Part shown: positions 19,058 to 28,815 of the stretch, piece after piece
Position numbering within the stretch: position 1 is the first letter of the stretch
Layout of the letters: every line of letters begins with the position of its first letter
NCBI GenBank assembly: GCA_018401745.1
Contig: JAGYJY010000022.1
Span: forward strand, 158,551 to 222,550
Length of the DNA: 64,000 nt
Origin: Pirellulales bacterium
GTDB taxonomy: Bacteria > Planctomycetota > Planctomycetia > Pirellulales > UBA1268
Direction: 5' to 3'
The notes under the pieces: generated by a model
The model's input: the letters and a program-made list of their open reading frames with translations, nothing else
What the model was told of the DNA's origin: nothing
Database searches by the model: none
Position numbers and translations under genes: made by a program

Positions 19058-19984
19058 TCAGTCGGCCCGGCCTGCCGGGCTTGGAGCCGTTGGGGCAGCC
19101 GAGAGAAGCTGGCGGAGATGGAAATGAAACTTCCCCAGCTTGCCGCCGTAGTTGCCAGCGGCGATCGCCAGCGTGCCCTCGCCCGCTGCCGCCCGGAGGG
19201 CCGCCACCAGTGCCGCGGCAACGGCGGCTTCGTCAACGCCGTCGATCACGATCTCGAGAGCCGCCACGGCTCCCTCGACGAGTTCGCTCGCCGTACGCCC
19301 CACGAGCGAGGGGCAGAAGGCATCGTTGGTGCTCGCTCGCAGGGCAGCATAGCGGGAGCCGACCTTGCTGCCCGACCGGACGACGCCCCCAGGGAACGGC
19401 GCGATCGTGCCCGGAACCGCAGCGATCGCATCGACCGCCCGGCGGGCTGCCGCCAGAGCCGCCTCCAGCGAACAGCCCTGCAGGATGATGTTGCCACCGC
19501 CGACCCCCTTGCGGATGCCCACCGACTCCTCGATGAGAAACTCGCCATCCATCACCGGCACCCGCCAGATGCGGCGGCCTTCAAAGAGCTTCGTCTTCTC
19601 GAAGCCGTCGCCAAAAAAGCGGACATGCTTCCCGAGCGGAGCCCGCTCCTCGGCGTCGGGGAGCCCATCAAACACATTCACCGTCGGGCAGGTGAGCAGG
19701 CACTGCGCGGTGCGGTTGGCCACCGCCTTGGCGAGCGACTCCGAGGCGAAACCGAAGGCGAGGAGGCTGGCAGCCGGCCGGCCATCCGGCGACTGCGAAC
19801 TGTCCAGGAATCCCTCCACACCGATTTCGGCATCGCAGCCGATGACGCTCGTCCCGTAGCCGCAGGCAGCCTCGCAGGCCGCCCGCAGCCAGTGGGCGTC
19901 GTGGGCCGTCACGATCAGCCGCGAAAACCGCAGCCGAAACGCCTCGGCAAAAGTGTCGACAATCTGTGTCTCGCCAAGCTGCAC
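19058..19984 (-). CDS. fhcD: Formylmethanofuran--tetrahydromethanopterin formyltransferase (FhcD/Ftr)
   Basis: The 308-residue protein matches Ftr along its whole length: VDTFAEAFRLRFSRLIVTA, GYGTSVIGCDAEIGV, LLTCPTVNVFDGLPDAEE, FFGDGFEKTKLFEGRRIWRV, EESVGIRKGVGGGNI, APFPGGVVRSGSKVGSR, RASTNDAFCPSL and AAGNYGGKLGKFHFHL. The enzyme moves a formyl group between methanofuran and tetrahydromethanopterin. In planctomycetes and methylotrophs this H4MPT-linked route is used for formaldehyde oxidation or detoxification. The FhcABC partners are not in the window, so the gene stands alone here. Confidence 0.92.
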   Translation of the reverse strand: MQLGETQIVDTFAEAFRLRFSRLIVTAHDAHWLRAACEAACGYGTSVIGCDAEIGVEGFLDSSQSPDGRPAASLLAFGFASESLAKAVANRTAQCLLTCPTVNVFDGLPDAEERAPLGKHVRFFGDGFEKTKLFEGRRIWRVPVMDGEFLIEESVGIRKGVGGGNIILQGCSLEAALAAARRAVDAIAAVPGTIAPFPGGVVRSGSKVGSRYAALRASTNDAFCPSLVGRTASELVEGAVAALEIVIDGVDEAAVAAALVAALRAAAGEGTLAIAAGNYGGKLGKFHFHLRQLLSAAPTAPSPAGRAD

Positions 19985-20170
19985 GACGCGGCTCCCCTGA
20001 GTGCTCCGATCTGCCCCGGACGGCCGACTGTCAGGAAACGGTTTCCCGGTCGTTTCGGCAGAGTGTCTTTCGCGGTGTCATGTCGTATCATGACGGCTCA
20101 GTTCATGCCCAACCACGGCGCATGGCTCCGCCAGCCGTGTTTCTCCGCTACTTGCAAGGAACGAAAACAG

Positions 20171-22414
20171 ATGGCCAAGACATCCTGCCCGACCCACCGC
20201 CCGCGGCGTGCACAGCTGTTTGGCGGTGTGACTTCCGTCGCGATGCTGCTCTGCTGCCCGTTCGCGACAGCCGCCGATCCTCAAAAGAGCGGCATTGAGG
20301 TGGTGCCAGCCGACGCTGCCTTCTTCTCCGGATCCCTGCTGCTCAAAGAGCAGTACGAAATGGTTCGCACCAGCAATGCGATGCAGGCGATCCTCGACCT
20401 GCCCGCGGTCAAGATGGGCCTCGACCAGCTCGAAGACATGCAGTCGATGCCGGGCAGCCCGCTGTCGATGGTCTCCACCTTCATGGAGCTGCCGGAAAAC
20501 AAGCAGGCCCTCGACCTGCTCACCGACATGGTCTCCCGCGACACCTTCATCTACGGCGAAACCTCCTGCATCCAGTTCACCAAGCTGCTGATGGCCCTGC
20601 AGCGGGCCAATCAGATGGCCAGCCTTTCGCAGGCCGTCGATGATGAGCTCGCTGATGCAGATCTCGGATCTGAGGAGGCTGCGGCCCGCCTCTTCTTCGA
20701 CGCTCTCGCCGATAACATCGACGACCTCGTGCTGCCCGACCTTGTCTGGGGCTTTCAGACCGCCATGGGCGATGCGGCCACCCAGCAGCTTGCCCGGCTT
20801 GAGGTGCTGCTGAAGCTCATTACGCAGACACAGCCGATGCTTGCCGATGCCCTCACTCGCGAGACGATCGACGGCAGCGACCTGATCGTGTTCACCCTCT
20901 CTGGCAAACTCGCCCCCTGGGACGACCTCGGCCTCGATGCCTACAGCGATGATTCCGAAGCCGTCGACAAGGTCGTCGACAAGCTGCGGTCGCTCAACCT
21001 CGTGATCGGCCTCGGCCTGGTGGGCGACCGCGTGGTGATCTCGATCGGCGACTCGATCGATCACCTCTCGAAGCTTGCTGCCGCTTCGGAGGGCACCGGC
21101 CTCGCCTCCATCGACGCCTTCGCTCCCTACCGCGAGGCGGGCGAAGCCAAGGTCACCTCGATCGGTTATGTCAGCAAAGAGTTTGTGGAGGTTCTCAGCC
21201 CGACGGGCGACGACCTCCGCATGCTGGCGACGTTTGCCGAGCCGATGGCGGCCAAAGCCGAACTGCCCGAAGGTGCCGGCGAGGATGCCCGCCGCGGCCT
21301 CGAGCAGATGGCCGATGAGTATGAGGAGATGCTCCCCGAGCCTGGTGCCTACATGGGCTATGCCTTCATGACCGACACCGGCTTCGCAGGTGAGAACTGG
21401 AACTGGTCGAGCAACGTCGCCCTCGACGCCTCGCAGCCGCTGGGGATCCTCGCCCATGTTGGCGGCTCACCGTTTGCGGTGTTGGCCTCGCGGACCTCGG
21501 TCGATGCCCTCAATCTGGAAACGCTCATCGGCTGGGGCGGCATGGCCAAGAACTACTTCGAGAAGTATCTGATTGAGAAAATGGACGACGACGATCGGGA
21601 GAAGTTTGACGAAGCCCGTGAGACGTTTGAGCCTCTGCTGAAAGATCTTGCTGACACGCTTGTCAACAAGTTTGCTCCGGCCCTCGCCGACCGGCAGGTT
21701 GCCCTGGTGCTCGACGATGAGACGAAGGTGGAGCGGCTGCAGAAGGAGCTTCCCTCCTCTGCCGATCCGCTGCCCATCGTGGAGCCGGCGATCGTGCTTG
21801 GCCTGGCCGATTCGGGGCTCTTCAAGGAGGGCCTCAACGATCTGTTTGCACTCTCCGACCGGCTGCTCGCCGTGATCCGCGAGAAGAATCCTGAGGCCGT
21901 TCCAGCTGGCTACAGCATCCCCGAGCCGGTCAAGCAATCGGTCGCCGATGGCACCGTCTGGAGCTTCCCGATTCCTCAGGCAGGGCTGCCAGAGGAGATC
22001 GCGCCAGCGATCGGCCTCGGCAAGGACGTGGCTGTCTTCTCGCTCGTTCCCGGGCAGGCCGGGCGACTGTTGACCGCGGTCGACCTGACGACGGCCTCCG
22101 CCCTGGGCGGCTTCGATCGCCCGCTGGGGGCTGCGGCCGCGGCCGATGTGCCAGCGATGATCGATGTTCTGGAAGCCTGGCTCATCTATGCGGCCCGCTA
22201 CGCCTCCGTGCAGCAGCGGGAAGGCATGGTCGATGCCGACGTCGAGCTCTCGGCAAGTGACGAGAGCCCGATGATCGCCCCGTTCTTCGAGCAGTTTCAG
22301 GTCGTGCTCGATGCCTGCCGCTGCCTCAAGGCGGGCGTCGCCGAGCAGACGATCGAGTCGGGTGTCACCATCACCCGCTGGAAGAACCTGATCGAAGACA
22401 TGCCGGCCCGCTGA
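20171..22414 (+). CDS. Large secreted planctomycete protein of unknown function
   Basis: The protein has 747 residues from ATG 20171, with an AAGGA about 10 bases upstream. A signal peptide is clear (GGVTSVAMLLCCPFATAADP). The mature part is acidic and mostly helical, with no catalytic motif I recognise. Phrases such as VVPADAAFFSGSLLLKEQY and LMALQRANQM resemble a planctomycete-restricted group of exported proteins. A strong hairpin plus T run 55 bases after the stop (22469-22510), inside the convergent ribD, probably ends its transcript. Confidence 0.6.
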   Translation: MAKTSCPTHRPRRAQLFGGVTSVAMLLCCPFATAADPQKSGIEVVPADAAFFSGSLLLKEQYEMVRTSNAMQAILDLPAVKMGLDQLEDMQSMPGSPLSMVSTFMELPENKQALDLLTDMVSRDTFIYGETSCIQFTKLLMALQRANQMASLSQAVDDELADADLGSEEAAARLFFDALADNIDDLVLPDLVWGFQTAMGDAATQQLARLEVLLKLITQTQPMLADALTRETIDGSDLIVFTLSGKLAPWDDLGLDAYSDDSEAVDKVVDKLRSLNLVIGLGLVGDRVVISIGDSIDHLSKLAAASEGTGLASIDAFAPYREAGEAKVTSIGYVSKEFVEVLSPTGDDLRMLATFAEPMAAKAELPEGAGEDARRGLEQMADEYEEMLPEPGAYMGYAFMTDTGFAGENWNWSSNVALDASQPLGILAHVGGSPFAVLASRTSVDALNLETLIGWGGMAKNYFEKYLIEKMDDDDREKFDEARETFEPLLKDLADTLVNKFAPALADRQVALVLDDETKVERLQKELPSSADPLPIVEPAIVLGLADSGLFKEGLNDLFALSDRLLAVIREKNPEAVPAGYSIPEPVKQSVADGTVWSFPIPQAGLPEEIAPAIGLGKDVAVFSLVPGQAGRLLTAVDLTTASALGGFDRPLGAAAAADVPAMIDVLEAWLIYAARYASVQQREGMVDADVELSASDESPMIAPFFEQFQVVLDACRCLKAGVAEQTIESGVTITRWKNLIEDMPAR

Positions 22415-22428
22415 GCGGATCGCAGCAG

Positions 22429-23538
22429 CTACGAGCGGGCCACCCGCCCGCGAATGAAGCAGTCGTTGCCGAGGCTCTCGATCGACTCGATCGAGAGCCT
22501 CGGTGCTTTTTGCATGCTGCTGATGCCCAGGCCTGCCACGGCGGCTGGGGCCTGGCTGCCGCCGATGATCGTCGGGGCAATGAAGGCCTGCACCTCATCC
22601 ACCAGGCCCGCGTCAAAGAATCCGCCCAGCACCGTGGGGCCGCCTTCCACCAGCAGATTCGTGAGCCGGCGGCGGCCAAGCTCGGCCAGCAGTTCGACAA
22701 TCGCCGCGGTTTGAACGGACTGCCCTGACTGCCAGACCTCGCAGCCTGCCTCCTGCAGCCGACTGACGGCGTCTCGCGGAGCCTCCGGGCCGACGGCGAT
22801 CAGCGTGGGATGCTGGGCTGCGGTCTGGGCGAGCTGGCTGGTGATCGGCAGCCGCGCCCGGGCATCGAGCACGATCCGCAGCAGCGACCGCGGCCCGGGA
22901 GGCCGGGCGGTGAGCATGGGATCGTCGGCCAGGGCGGTGCCGATCCCCACGAGAATCGCATCGACCCGCGCCCGCAGCCGGTGCACCACGGCCCGCGAGG
23001 CTTCCGAGGAGATCCAGCGGCTCTCTCCACTGGCCGTGGCCACATGGCCGTCGAGGCTCATCGCCCACTTGGCGATCACCCAGGGCCGGCCATGAACGGC
23101 CAGCATCGCAAAGGCCGCGATCAGCCGCTGGGCCTGCTCGGCTTCCACGCCTGCGGCCACGTCAACGCCCGCCGCACGCAGCCGCTCGATGCCACGGCCC
23201 GAGGCGTGGGCTGCGGGATCGACCGCTCCCACGACCACCCGTCGAATGCCTGCGGCCAGGATCGCGTCGGTACAGGGGGGCGTTTTGCCATGGTGGCAGC
23301 AGGGCTCGAGCGTGACCACGAGCGTACTGCCCCGGGCAGCAGGGCCGGCAGCCTCCAGGGCCGCCACCTCCGCATGGGGCCCACCAAAGCGGGCATGCCA
23401 GCCCTCGCCAATCGTGCTCCCCGCCGCATCGAGCACCACCGCCCCGACCATGGGGTTGGGCTCCACAAGCCCTTCCCCGCGGCGGGCCAGTTCCAGGGCC
23501 CGCTGCATAGCGCCGCGTTCGCAGTCGCTTGCGGTCAT
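22429..23538 (-). CDS. ribD: Bifunctional riboflavin biosynthesis deaminase/reductase RibD
   Basis: The 369-residue protein carries out the deaminase and reductase steps that follow GTP cyclohydrolase II in riboflavin synthesis. The N-terminal deaminase has the zinc site GPHAEVAALEAAG and PCCHHGKTPPC, plus EPNPMVGAVV. The C-terminal reductase has KWAMSLDGHVATASGESRWI, DAILVGIGTALADDPMLTAR and LLVEGGPTVLGGFFDAGLVDE. Length is normal. The start overlaps the stop of the SEC-C gene by four bases, so the two are probably cotranscribed. The 3' end of the gene contains a terminator-like palindrome serving the opposite strand. Confidence 0.94.
   Translation of the reverse strand: MTASDCERGAMQRALELARRGEGLVEPNPMVGAVVLDAAGSTIGEGWHARFGGPHAEVAALEAAGPAARGSTLVVTLEPCCHHGKTPPCTDAILAAGIRRVVVGAVDPAAHASGRGIERLRAAGVDVAAGVEAEQAQRLIAAFAMLAVHGRPWVIAKWAMSLDGHVATASGESRWISSEASRAVVHRLRARVDAILVGIGTALADDPMLTARPPGPRSLLRIVLDARARLPITSQLAQTAAQHPTLIAVGPEAPRDAVSRLQEAGCEVWQSGQSVQTAAIVELLAELGRRRLTNLLVEGGPTVLGGFFDAGLVDEVQAFIAPTIIGGSQAPAAVAGLGISSMQKAPRLSIESIESLGNDCFIRGRVARS
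22469..22510 (+). terminator. Rho-independent terminator for the + strand gene, embedded in ribD
   Basis: CCGAGGCTCTCGATCGA (22469-22485) and its exact reverse complement (22487-22503) flank a single C, giving a 15-bp stem with a five-base loop. TGCTTTTTGC follows on the + strand. It sits 55 bases after the stop at 22414. On the other strand it encodes LSIESIESLG of RibD, so the site is under both coding and termination constraint. Confidence 0.7.
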
Positions 23539-25736
23539 GAACCGGGCGTCCAGATCGCCTTCTTTTCACCGCCGCCGGCAGCGGGAGCATCGCTGCCGGG
23601 CGTCCAGAGGCCCGACGAGGCCGGCGGAGCAGCCGCTGCTGGGCCGCCGCCACCTGCGGCTCCCGGCGGCGGCATCCCGCCAGCCTGGGCTGCCGCCATC
23701 GCCGAGAGGTCGATGCCAGCCTCGGCAAACACCGCAGCCACGGCCTGCAACACCCGCTGATCCTGCGGGCCGCGGCGAATCCGGTCGAGCATCCGCTGCA
23801 TGGAGATCTGATCACCACGCTGCAGGGCCAGCCGCAGCTCCGCCACATCGAGCATCGCCTCGCTCGCCCCCAGCGCGGCGGCGATCTTCCGCAGCCGGCC
23901 GAGGATCTCAAGCTTTTCGGTGGTGGTCTCAGCCCGTTCCTCAAGGAAGCTCAAGGCACGCCACTGGTCGGCGGGCTCCGTGCCGGCCTCGGGAGTCTTG
24001 GTCCGCTCGAGCACTTCAGTGGCAGCACGCACGGCCGAAAGCTCGAAGCCCGACGCGATCGACATCTCCAGAAGCAGTCGCAGCTGATCGAGGGAGAGCG
24101 GGCCGAGCGCAACGCGGTGCCACCGCATCGGTGGCAGCTCTTCCACCGGGGCAGCCGACTCAACCGGGCTCTCGGGAGCCAAGCCCAGGTCGCTGCGGAG
24201 AGTGGTCCAGGCCTCACGCACCGGCTCCAGTGCCGCGGTCACCTGCCCCGCCAGCAGCATCGCCTCCACCCGGCGGCGGCCGTCGGTGTCGCCAACCGCC
24301 TCGCGGGGTGTGCGGCCGAGCAGCTCTGGCAGCGGAGTCGCCGGCCACTCCGCGACAAAGCGGCTCCAGACGGCTTCCCGCTGCTGCCGCATCGCCTTGT
24401 CAAACGCTCCTGAGTCGGCTGCCTGATCGGGGGTGAGCGACGACGGCGTGTGCGGCCGAAACTGTGCCGAGAGCAGCCAGTTGGTCGGCGTGGTGAGCGA
24501 CGTGGCCGCCGCCTCGCCAAACGCTGCGTGCAGCAGCGGCTCAGCTGCCTCGCGGGCAGCGGCGAGATCCGGCCCGAAGCCCTGCAGCACCGCATGAGGG
24601 GCCCGGTCGGTCTGCTTGCCGAAGATCAGCAGCGAGGCCAGCAGCAGGGCCGGACGCTCCTCGGTGACCGCGGCGTCGTAGACACGCCACACCGACCGCG
24701 GCGGCACCGCATTGCGGCTGACCCAGTTGGAGCGGTCAAACGGCACGCTCTCGAAGCGACCGTCGTGCCGCAGCGTGTCTTCCACCAGGTCGAGGTCGAG
24801 CGGCCCGCCGGCGGTGTCTGTCGCAGGGATCTCCAGCATCGCCTGGGAGAGCGGCACGGTCGGCGACCGCTCGGGGTTGGCCTCCTGCTCAAGCACAATC
24901 GCCCGGCCAATCGCCTCAATCGCATCGTCTTCCGAGCCCCCTGGCAGCCCCGCCACCTTCACCCAGGCCTCGGCCGCTTCAAACGGCCGAGCGAGCTTCT
25001 CGCAGAGGATCGCGATGTTGGTGAAGAGCTCGCGGCATTCGCCAGCAACCCCCTTGAGCGTGCGAAACGTCTTCAGTGCTTTGGTGAGCCGCCATTCGTC
25101 GGCGTGCTTCATCGCCGCCTGAAACTCAAACCGCCAGGGCGAGTTGTCGGCAGTCGGGAGCAGGGCCGGCCGGGCCCGCAAGGCTGGCGGAACGCCCTCC
25201 TGCCCGATCATCGCCGCCACGGCCTGCCGGTTGTCTTCGCTGCCGAGGCCGCGGTCGTCGACCCACTCCAGCAGGCCTTGGGCCATGCCCACCTGACCGG
25301 CCTGAGCAGCCGCCTGCATCAGGGTGAAGGCGATCCGTGTCAGCTCTTCGGTGGTTGCCCCCTCAGCCGGCATGCTCTCGCGGGCTGCGTCAAACGCGGC
25401 AGCAGCCTCTTGCATGTTGTCGGCAAGCGCTGCGCAGATCGCCGACTGGCCAAGCGCCAGCGGGTTGTCGGGAAACGCGGCGAGAAAGGCTTGATTGGTG
25501 GCCATCGCCTGGTCAAACCCGCGAGACGAGAGCTGCAGCTTCGTCTTGGTCGCCAGCAGGCAGGCCCGGCCGGGATGGGCGGCATCGAGGCGGGTGGCCT
25601 TCTCGAGCGCGGCAGAATACTGCTCTCCTTCGATCAGCTTGTCGAGCTGCTCGAGCTCACCGACAAGATCGGCACAGCAAAACTTGATCTTCTTGTCCTT
25701 GCCGCCAGGGCAGGCTGCGTAGGGATCGATGGACAT
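23535..25736 (-). CDS. SEC-C motif protein with TPR-like helical repeats
   Basis: The 733-residue protein starts at ATG 25736 (AAGGAG about 12 bases upstream). The first 25 residues hold a SEC-C-type zinc motif, CPGGKDKKIKFCC; such motifs in SecA and elsewhere bind zinc and often partner proteins. The rest is Ala/Leu-rich and helical, with TPR-like spacing (for example AALEKATRLDAAHPGRACLL and NPLALGQSAICAALADN). The C-terminal 60 residues are rich in Gly, Pro and Ala and end with repeated WTPGS motifs. It overlaps ribD and is divergent from the sigma-54 regulator. The role is unknown; a scaffold function is plausible. Confidence 0.65.
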   Translation of the reverse strand: MSIDPYAACPGGKDKKIKFCCADLVGELEQLDKLIEGEQYSAALEKATRLDAAHPGRACLLATKTKLQLSSRGFDQAMATNQAFLAAFPDNPLALGQSAICAALADNMQEAAAAFDAARESMPAEGATTEELTRIAFTLMQAAAQAGQVGMAQGLLEWVDDRGLGSEDNRQAVAAMIGQEGVPPALRARPALLPTADNSPWRFEFQAAMKHADEWRLTKALKTFRTLKGVAGECRELFTNIAILCEKLARPFEAAEAWVKVAGLPGGSEDDAIEAIGRAIVLEQEANPERSPTVPLSQAMLEIPATDTAGGPLDLDLVEDTLRHDGRFESVPFDRSNWVSRNAVPPRSVWRVYDAAVTEERPALLLASLLIFGKQTDRAPHAVLQGFGPDLAAAREAAEPLLHAAFGEAAATSLTTPTNWLLSAQFRPHTPSSLTPDQAADSGAFDKAMRQQREAVWSRFVAEWPATPLPELLGRTPREAVGDTDGRRRVEAMLLAGQVTAALEPVREAWTTLRSDLGLAPESPVESAAPVEELPPMRWHRVALGPLSLDQLRLLLEMSIASGFELSAVRAATEVLERTKTPEAGTEPADQWRALSFLEERAETTTEKLEILGRLRKIAAALGASEAMLDVAELRLALQRGDQISMQRMLDRIRRGPQDQRVLQAVAAVFAEAGIDLSAMAAAQAGGMPPPGAAGGGGPAAAAPPASSGLWTPGSDAPAAGGGEKKAIWTPGS

Positions 25737-25932
25737 GGCGTTGGGGTCTCCTTCGAGACCGAATGTACCAGAGCAACCCCCGTCAGAAAGTCGCGGCAGT
25801 TGTGGCGGCCAAGGGGGTCCGGCATACTCGCGTCTGCGCATGGACAGGCGGCCGGCGCGGCGTTGATCCCTCGTGTGGCCCCGCGCCCAGCCCCCCGCCT
25901 CGCATTCTCTCCCGCAGCCCAGCGCGATTCCC

Positions 25933-27330
25933 ATGCGGCAGCCCCACATCCTCGTCGTCGACGCTTCGGGCTCTGCAGGACTTCCCTACGATCGCCATCT
26001 GGCCAGGCTGCAGCCGATGGAGGTGCGGGTGGAGCGGTCGCTGGAAAAGGCCCTTGAGAGCCTCCGCCGCGACTCCTGGGATTTAGGCATCGTCACCGCC
26101 CGGGCCAGACCCTCAGCCGATGTGCTCTACACCACCCTGAAGAAGGCCGACCCGCAGCTGCCGATGGTCGTGATCGACTCGCAGCCCTCGGTCGAACGGG
26201 CCCGCGCCTGCCTGCAGGCGGGGGCCGGCGACTATCTCGACATCGCCCGTGCGGAGACCGACCTTGAAGACTCGCTGGTTCGATTGCTAGCGATCTCACG
26301 GCGGGTGGCTGCTGAAGAGGTGCTCCGCCGGGTGGTGGAGCGGCCGTATTCCTTTGATGAGTTTCTCGGGGAGAGTCCGCCGATGCGGGCGGTCTACTCG
26401 ATGATCGACCGGGTGGCGGCGAGCAACGTCGATGTGCTCGTCACCGGCGAGACCGGCACCGGCAAGGAGCTCGTCGCCCGCTCGCTGCACCGCCGCAGCC
26501 GGCGGGAGGGCGGGCCGTTTGTGCCCATCGACTGCGGGGCGATCCCCGACGCACTCTTGGAGAGCGAACTGTTTGGCCACGAGCGAGGCGCGTTTACCGG
26601 TGCCGACGCCCGCCGCATTGGGCTGGTGGAGCTGGCCGACGGCGGCACGCTCTTCCTCGACGAGGTGGGTGAACTGCCCTTGCCGCTGCAGGCCAAGCTG
26701 CTGCGGGTGCTGCAGGAGCGGCGGGTCCGCCGCGTGGGAGGCCGTCAGGAAAACGCGGTCGACGTGCGGGTGGTGGCAGCCACCTCGCGGCCGATCGATC
26801 AGATGGTCACCAAAGGCGAGTTTCGCCGCGATCTCTTCTACCGCATCAACGTCGTGCGGATCGACATGCCGCCGCTGCGAATCCGGGGCGACGACATCGG
26901 CCTGCTGGCCGAAGCCTTCGCCAACCGGGCCAGCCAGGAGATGAGCCGCAGCGTCGGCGGCCTCTCGCCGGATGCTTACCAGGTGCTGAAAAACTACCCG
27001 TGGCCAGGCAACGTGCGGGAGCTCAACAACGTGGTGCGTCGGGCAGTGGCGATGACCAGCGGCACCACGATCGGCCTGGATGACCTTCCCGACGAGCTGA
27101 TCACCGCCTCAGGCCGTGCGGGCAGCGGCGATGGCGAGGCCGTCGGCTTCTTCGCCGAGCGGGCCGCCCAGACGGCTCGCTTTGAGCTGCAGTATCTGAC
27201 CGACCTGCTCACCAGGCACCTCGGCGACGTCTCCGCCGCTGCTCGCGAAGCCCGCCTCCCCCGCGGCACCCTCTACCGCCTGCTGAAGGGCCACGACCTC
27301 GACGCGGCCAGCTTTCGCCGCGAGGGCTAG
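25933..27330 (+). CDS. Sigma-54-dependent transcriptional activator with degenerate receiver
   Basis: The 465-residue protein has an N-terminal receiver-like domain (about 1-125), a central AAA+ domain and a C-terminal Fis-type HTH (VSAAAREARLPRGTLYRLLK). The AAA+ part is complete: Walker A GETGTGKE, the sigma-54 contact loop ERGAFTGAD, Walker B GTLFLDEVGEL and the arginine-finger region FRRDLFYRINVV. It should drive open-complex formation by sigma-54 polymerase. The receiver reads DLGIVTARARPSADVL, where an Asp before the loop is normally phosphorylated; no such Asp is present. It may therefore be controlled by another input. It is followed by glnB, which has a sigma-54 promoter. Confidence 0.88.
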   Translation: MRQPHILVVDASGSAGLPYDRHLARLQPMEVRVERSLEKALESLRRDSWDLGIVTARARPSADVLYTTLKKADPQLPMVVIDSQPSVERARACLQAGAGDYLDIARAETDLEDSLVRLLAISRRVAAEEVLRRVVERPYSFDEFLGESPPMRAVYSMIDRVAASNVDVLVTGETGTGKELVARSLHRRSRREGGPFVPIDCGAIPDALLESELFGHERGAFTGADARRIGLVELADGGTLFLDEVGELPLPLQAKLLRVLQERRVRRVGGRQENAVDVRVVAATSRPIDQMVTKGEFRRDLFYRINVVRIDMPPLRIRGDDIGLLAEAFANRASQEMSRSVGGLSPDAYQVLKNYPWPGNVRELNNVVRRAVAMTSGTTIGLDDLPDELITASGRAGSGDGEAVGFFAERAAQTARFELQYLTDLLTRHLGDVSAAAREARLPRGTLYRLLKGHDLDAASFRREG

Positions 27331-27452
27331 CGCGCCGCCGCAAGCGGAACGGGATTCGGGGCGGCGAAGGCATCTCGAAGAGGCCGCTGTGCGGCCCTGA
27401 GCCCCGTCCTGTTCACACCGGTCGCTTTCATCCCCCCACGCGCCTCACTCCT

Positions 27453-27484
27453 GTGACGGTGTCGCGCCGGCGCGACACCGTCAC
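27453..27484. promoter_or_regulatory. Perfect 32-bp palindrome, possible activator binding site
   Basis: GTGACGGTGTCGCGCC is followed directly by its exact reverse complement. It lies about 120 bases after the sigma-54 activator gene and about 185 bases before the -24 element of the glnB promoter, the distance typical of an upstream activator sequence. No T run follows, so a terminator role is less likely. The same gap (27331-27747) also holds a possible diverged copy of the GGGACGGGTC repeat at about 27348-27415. Confidence 0.5.
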
Positions 27485-27524
27485 GGCACTCTCGCGGCTC
27501 CCCTGAATACCGCCCGCCATGCGT

Positions 27525-27554
27525 GCCTGCCCGCTGCCTGCTCAGCGGGCAGGC
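27525..27554 (+). repeat. Strong hairpin upstream of glnB
   Basis: GCCTGCCCGCTG and CAGCGGGCAGGC form a perfect 12-bp stem around a six-base loop. No T run follows. It may be a regulatory structure or a repeat; it overlaps no supported gene. Confidence 0.5.
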
Positions 27555-27567
27555 GCCGCGCCGATGA

Positions 27568-28086
<519 letters not shown>

Positions 28087-28145
28087 TCGACGGCGGTCAT
28101 CGATAGCCGCCGCGTCGCCTTGGCACGTGCGGCGAAGCAACCAGC

Positions 28146-28178
28146 AACCGGGGAGCCACCAGGCTCCCCGGTTTTCTT
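28146..28178 (+). terminator. Rho-independent terminator of glnB
   Basis: AACCGGGGAGCC and GGCTCCCCGGTT form a perfect 12-bp stem with a four-base loop (ACCA), ending in TTTTC. It is 60 bases after the glnB stop. Confidence 0.85.
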
Positions 28179-28218
28179 GCGCCCATGACTGCCGAACGGA
28201 ACGCTCCGCCCGCCTCAC

Positions 28219-28815
28219 TCAGGGCCGCGGTTTCTGAGAAGGCGGAAACTCCACCCCGGCATAGATCGCCGACACGGCAACGGTCGCGTCGAGCGAGGCG
28301 AGGGCCACGGAGCCGTTGGGGTTGGTCACCGCCGTGAGCGTCCAGGTGTCGTCATCCGCCTGCCTGACAAACCGCTCCACCGACACGTGGTCCTGCGCCA
28401 CCAGCAGATACTCCTGCAGGCTCGGCAGCGTGCGGTAGTGCGCGAACTTCCGGCCCCGGTTGTAGGCCTCCGTGGAGTCGCTCAGCACCTCAATGATCAC
28501 CCGCGGGTTGGTCAGCGAGTAATGCACATCGTCTTCAAAGCGGGGCTTCTCGCAAAACACCACCACGTCGGGATAGGTGTAGAGCCCGGTGGCATCCACC
28601 TTCACCCGCTGGTCGCTGGTGAGCACGTAGCAGCCCCGGCCCTCGAGGGCATTCCTGATCGCAAAGGCGAAGTTGTCTTTCACGAGGTTGTGCCAGAGCG
28701 ACCCGCCGCTCATGGCAAACATCTCACCATCAAAAAACTCGTGCCGAAACTCCGACGCGGTTTCGATCGCGAGATACTCCTCCGGCGTCAGCCGTTTCCT
28801 GGGCGCGGTCGACAT
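28219..28815 (-). CDS. Uma2 family (DUF820) restriction-endonuclease-fold protein
   Basis: The 198-residue protein starts at ATG 28815 (MSTAPRKRLTPEEYLAIE). It has the Uma2 pattern: an early Glu in FRHEFFDGEMFAMSGGS, then TYPDVVVFCEKP, NPRVIIEVLSDSTEAYNRGRK and YRTLPSLQEYLLVAQDHVSV. The PD-(D/E)xK-like residues D and E..V are kept. The family is strongly expanded in cyanobacteria and planctomycetes; its biological role is not settled. It marks the left edge of the first accessory region. Confidence 0.88.
   Translation of the reverse strand: MSTAPRKRLTPEEYLAIETASEFRHEFFDGEMFAMSGGSLWHNLVKDNFAFAIRNALEGRGCYVLTSDQRVKVDATGLYTYPDVVVFCEKPRFEDDVHYSLTNPRVIIEVLSDSTEAYNRGRKFAHYRTLPSLQEYLLVAQDHVSVERFVRQADDDTWTLTAVTNPNGSVALASLDATVAVSAIYAGVEFPPSQKPRP

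Noticed and set aside
19118..20170. Long + strand open frame opposite fhcD
   Set aside because: Shadow of the GC-rich fhcD coding sequence; no signal or family features before ATG 20171.
28146..28178. CRISPR-like or attachment site
   Set aside because: A single hairpin with a T tail after glnB is a terminator; no repeat-spacer array or tRNA gene was seen anywhere in the window.
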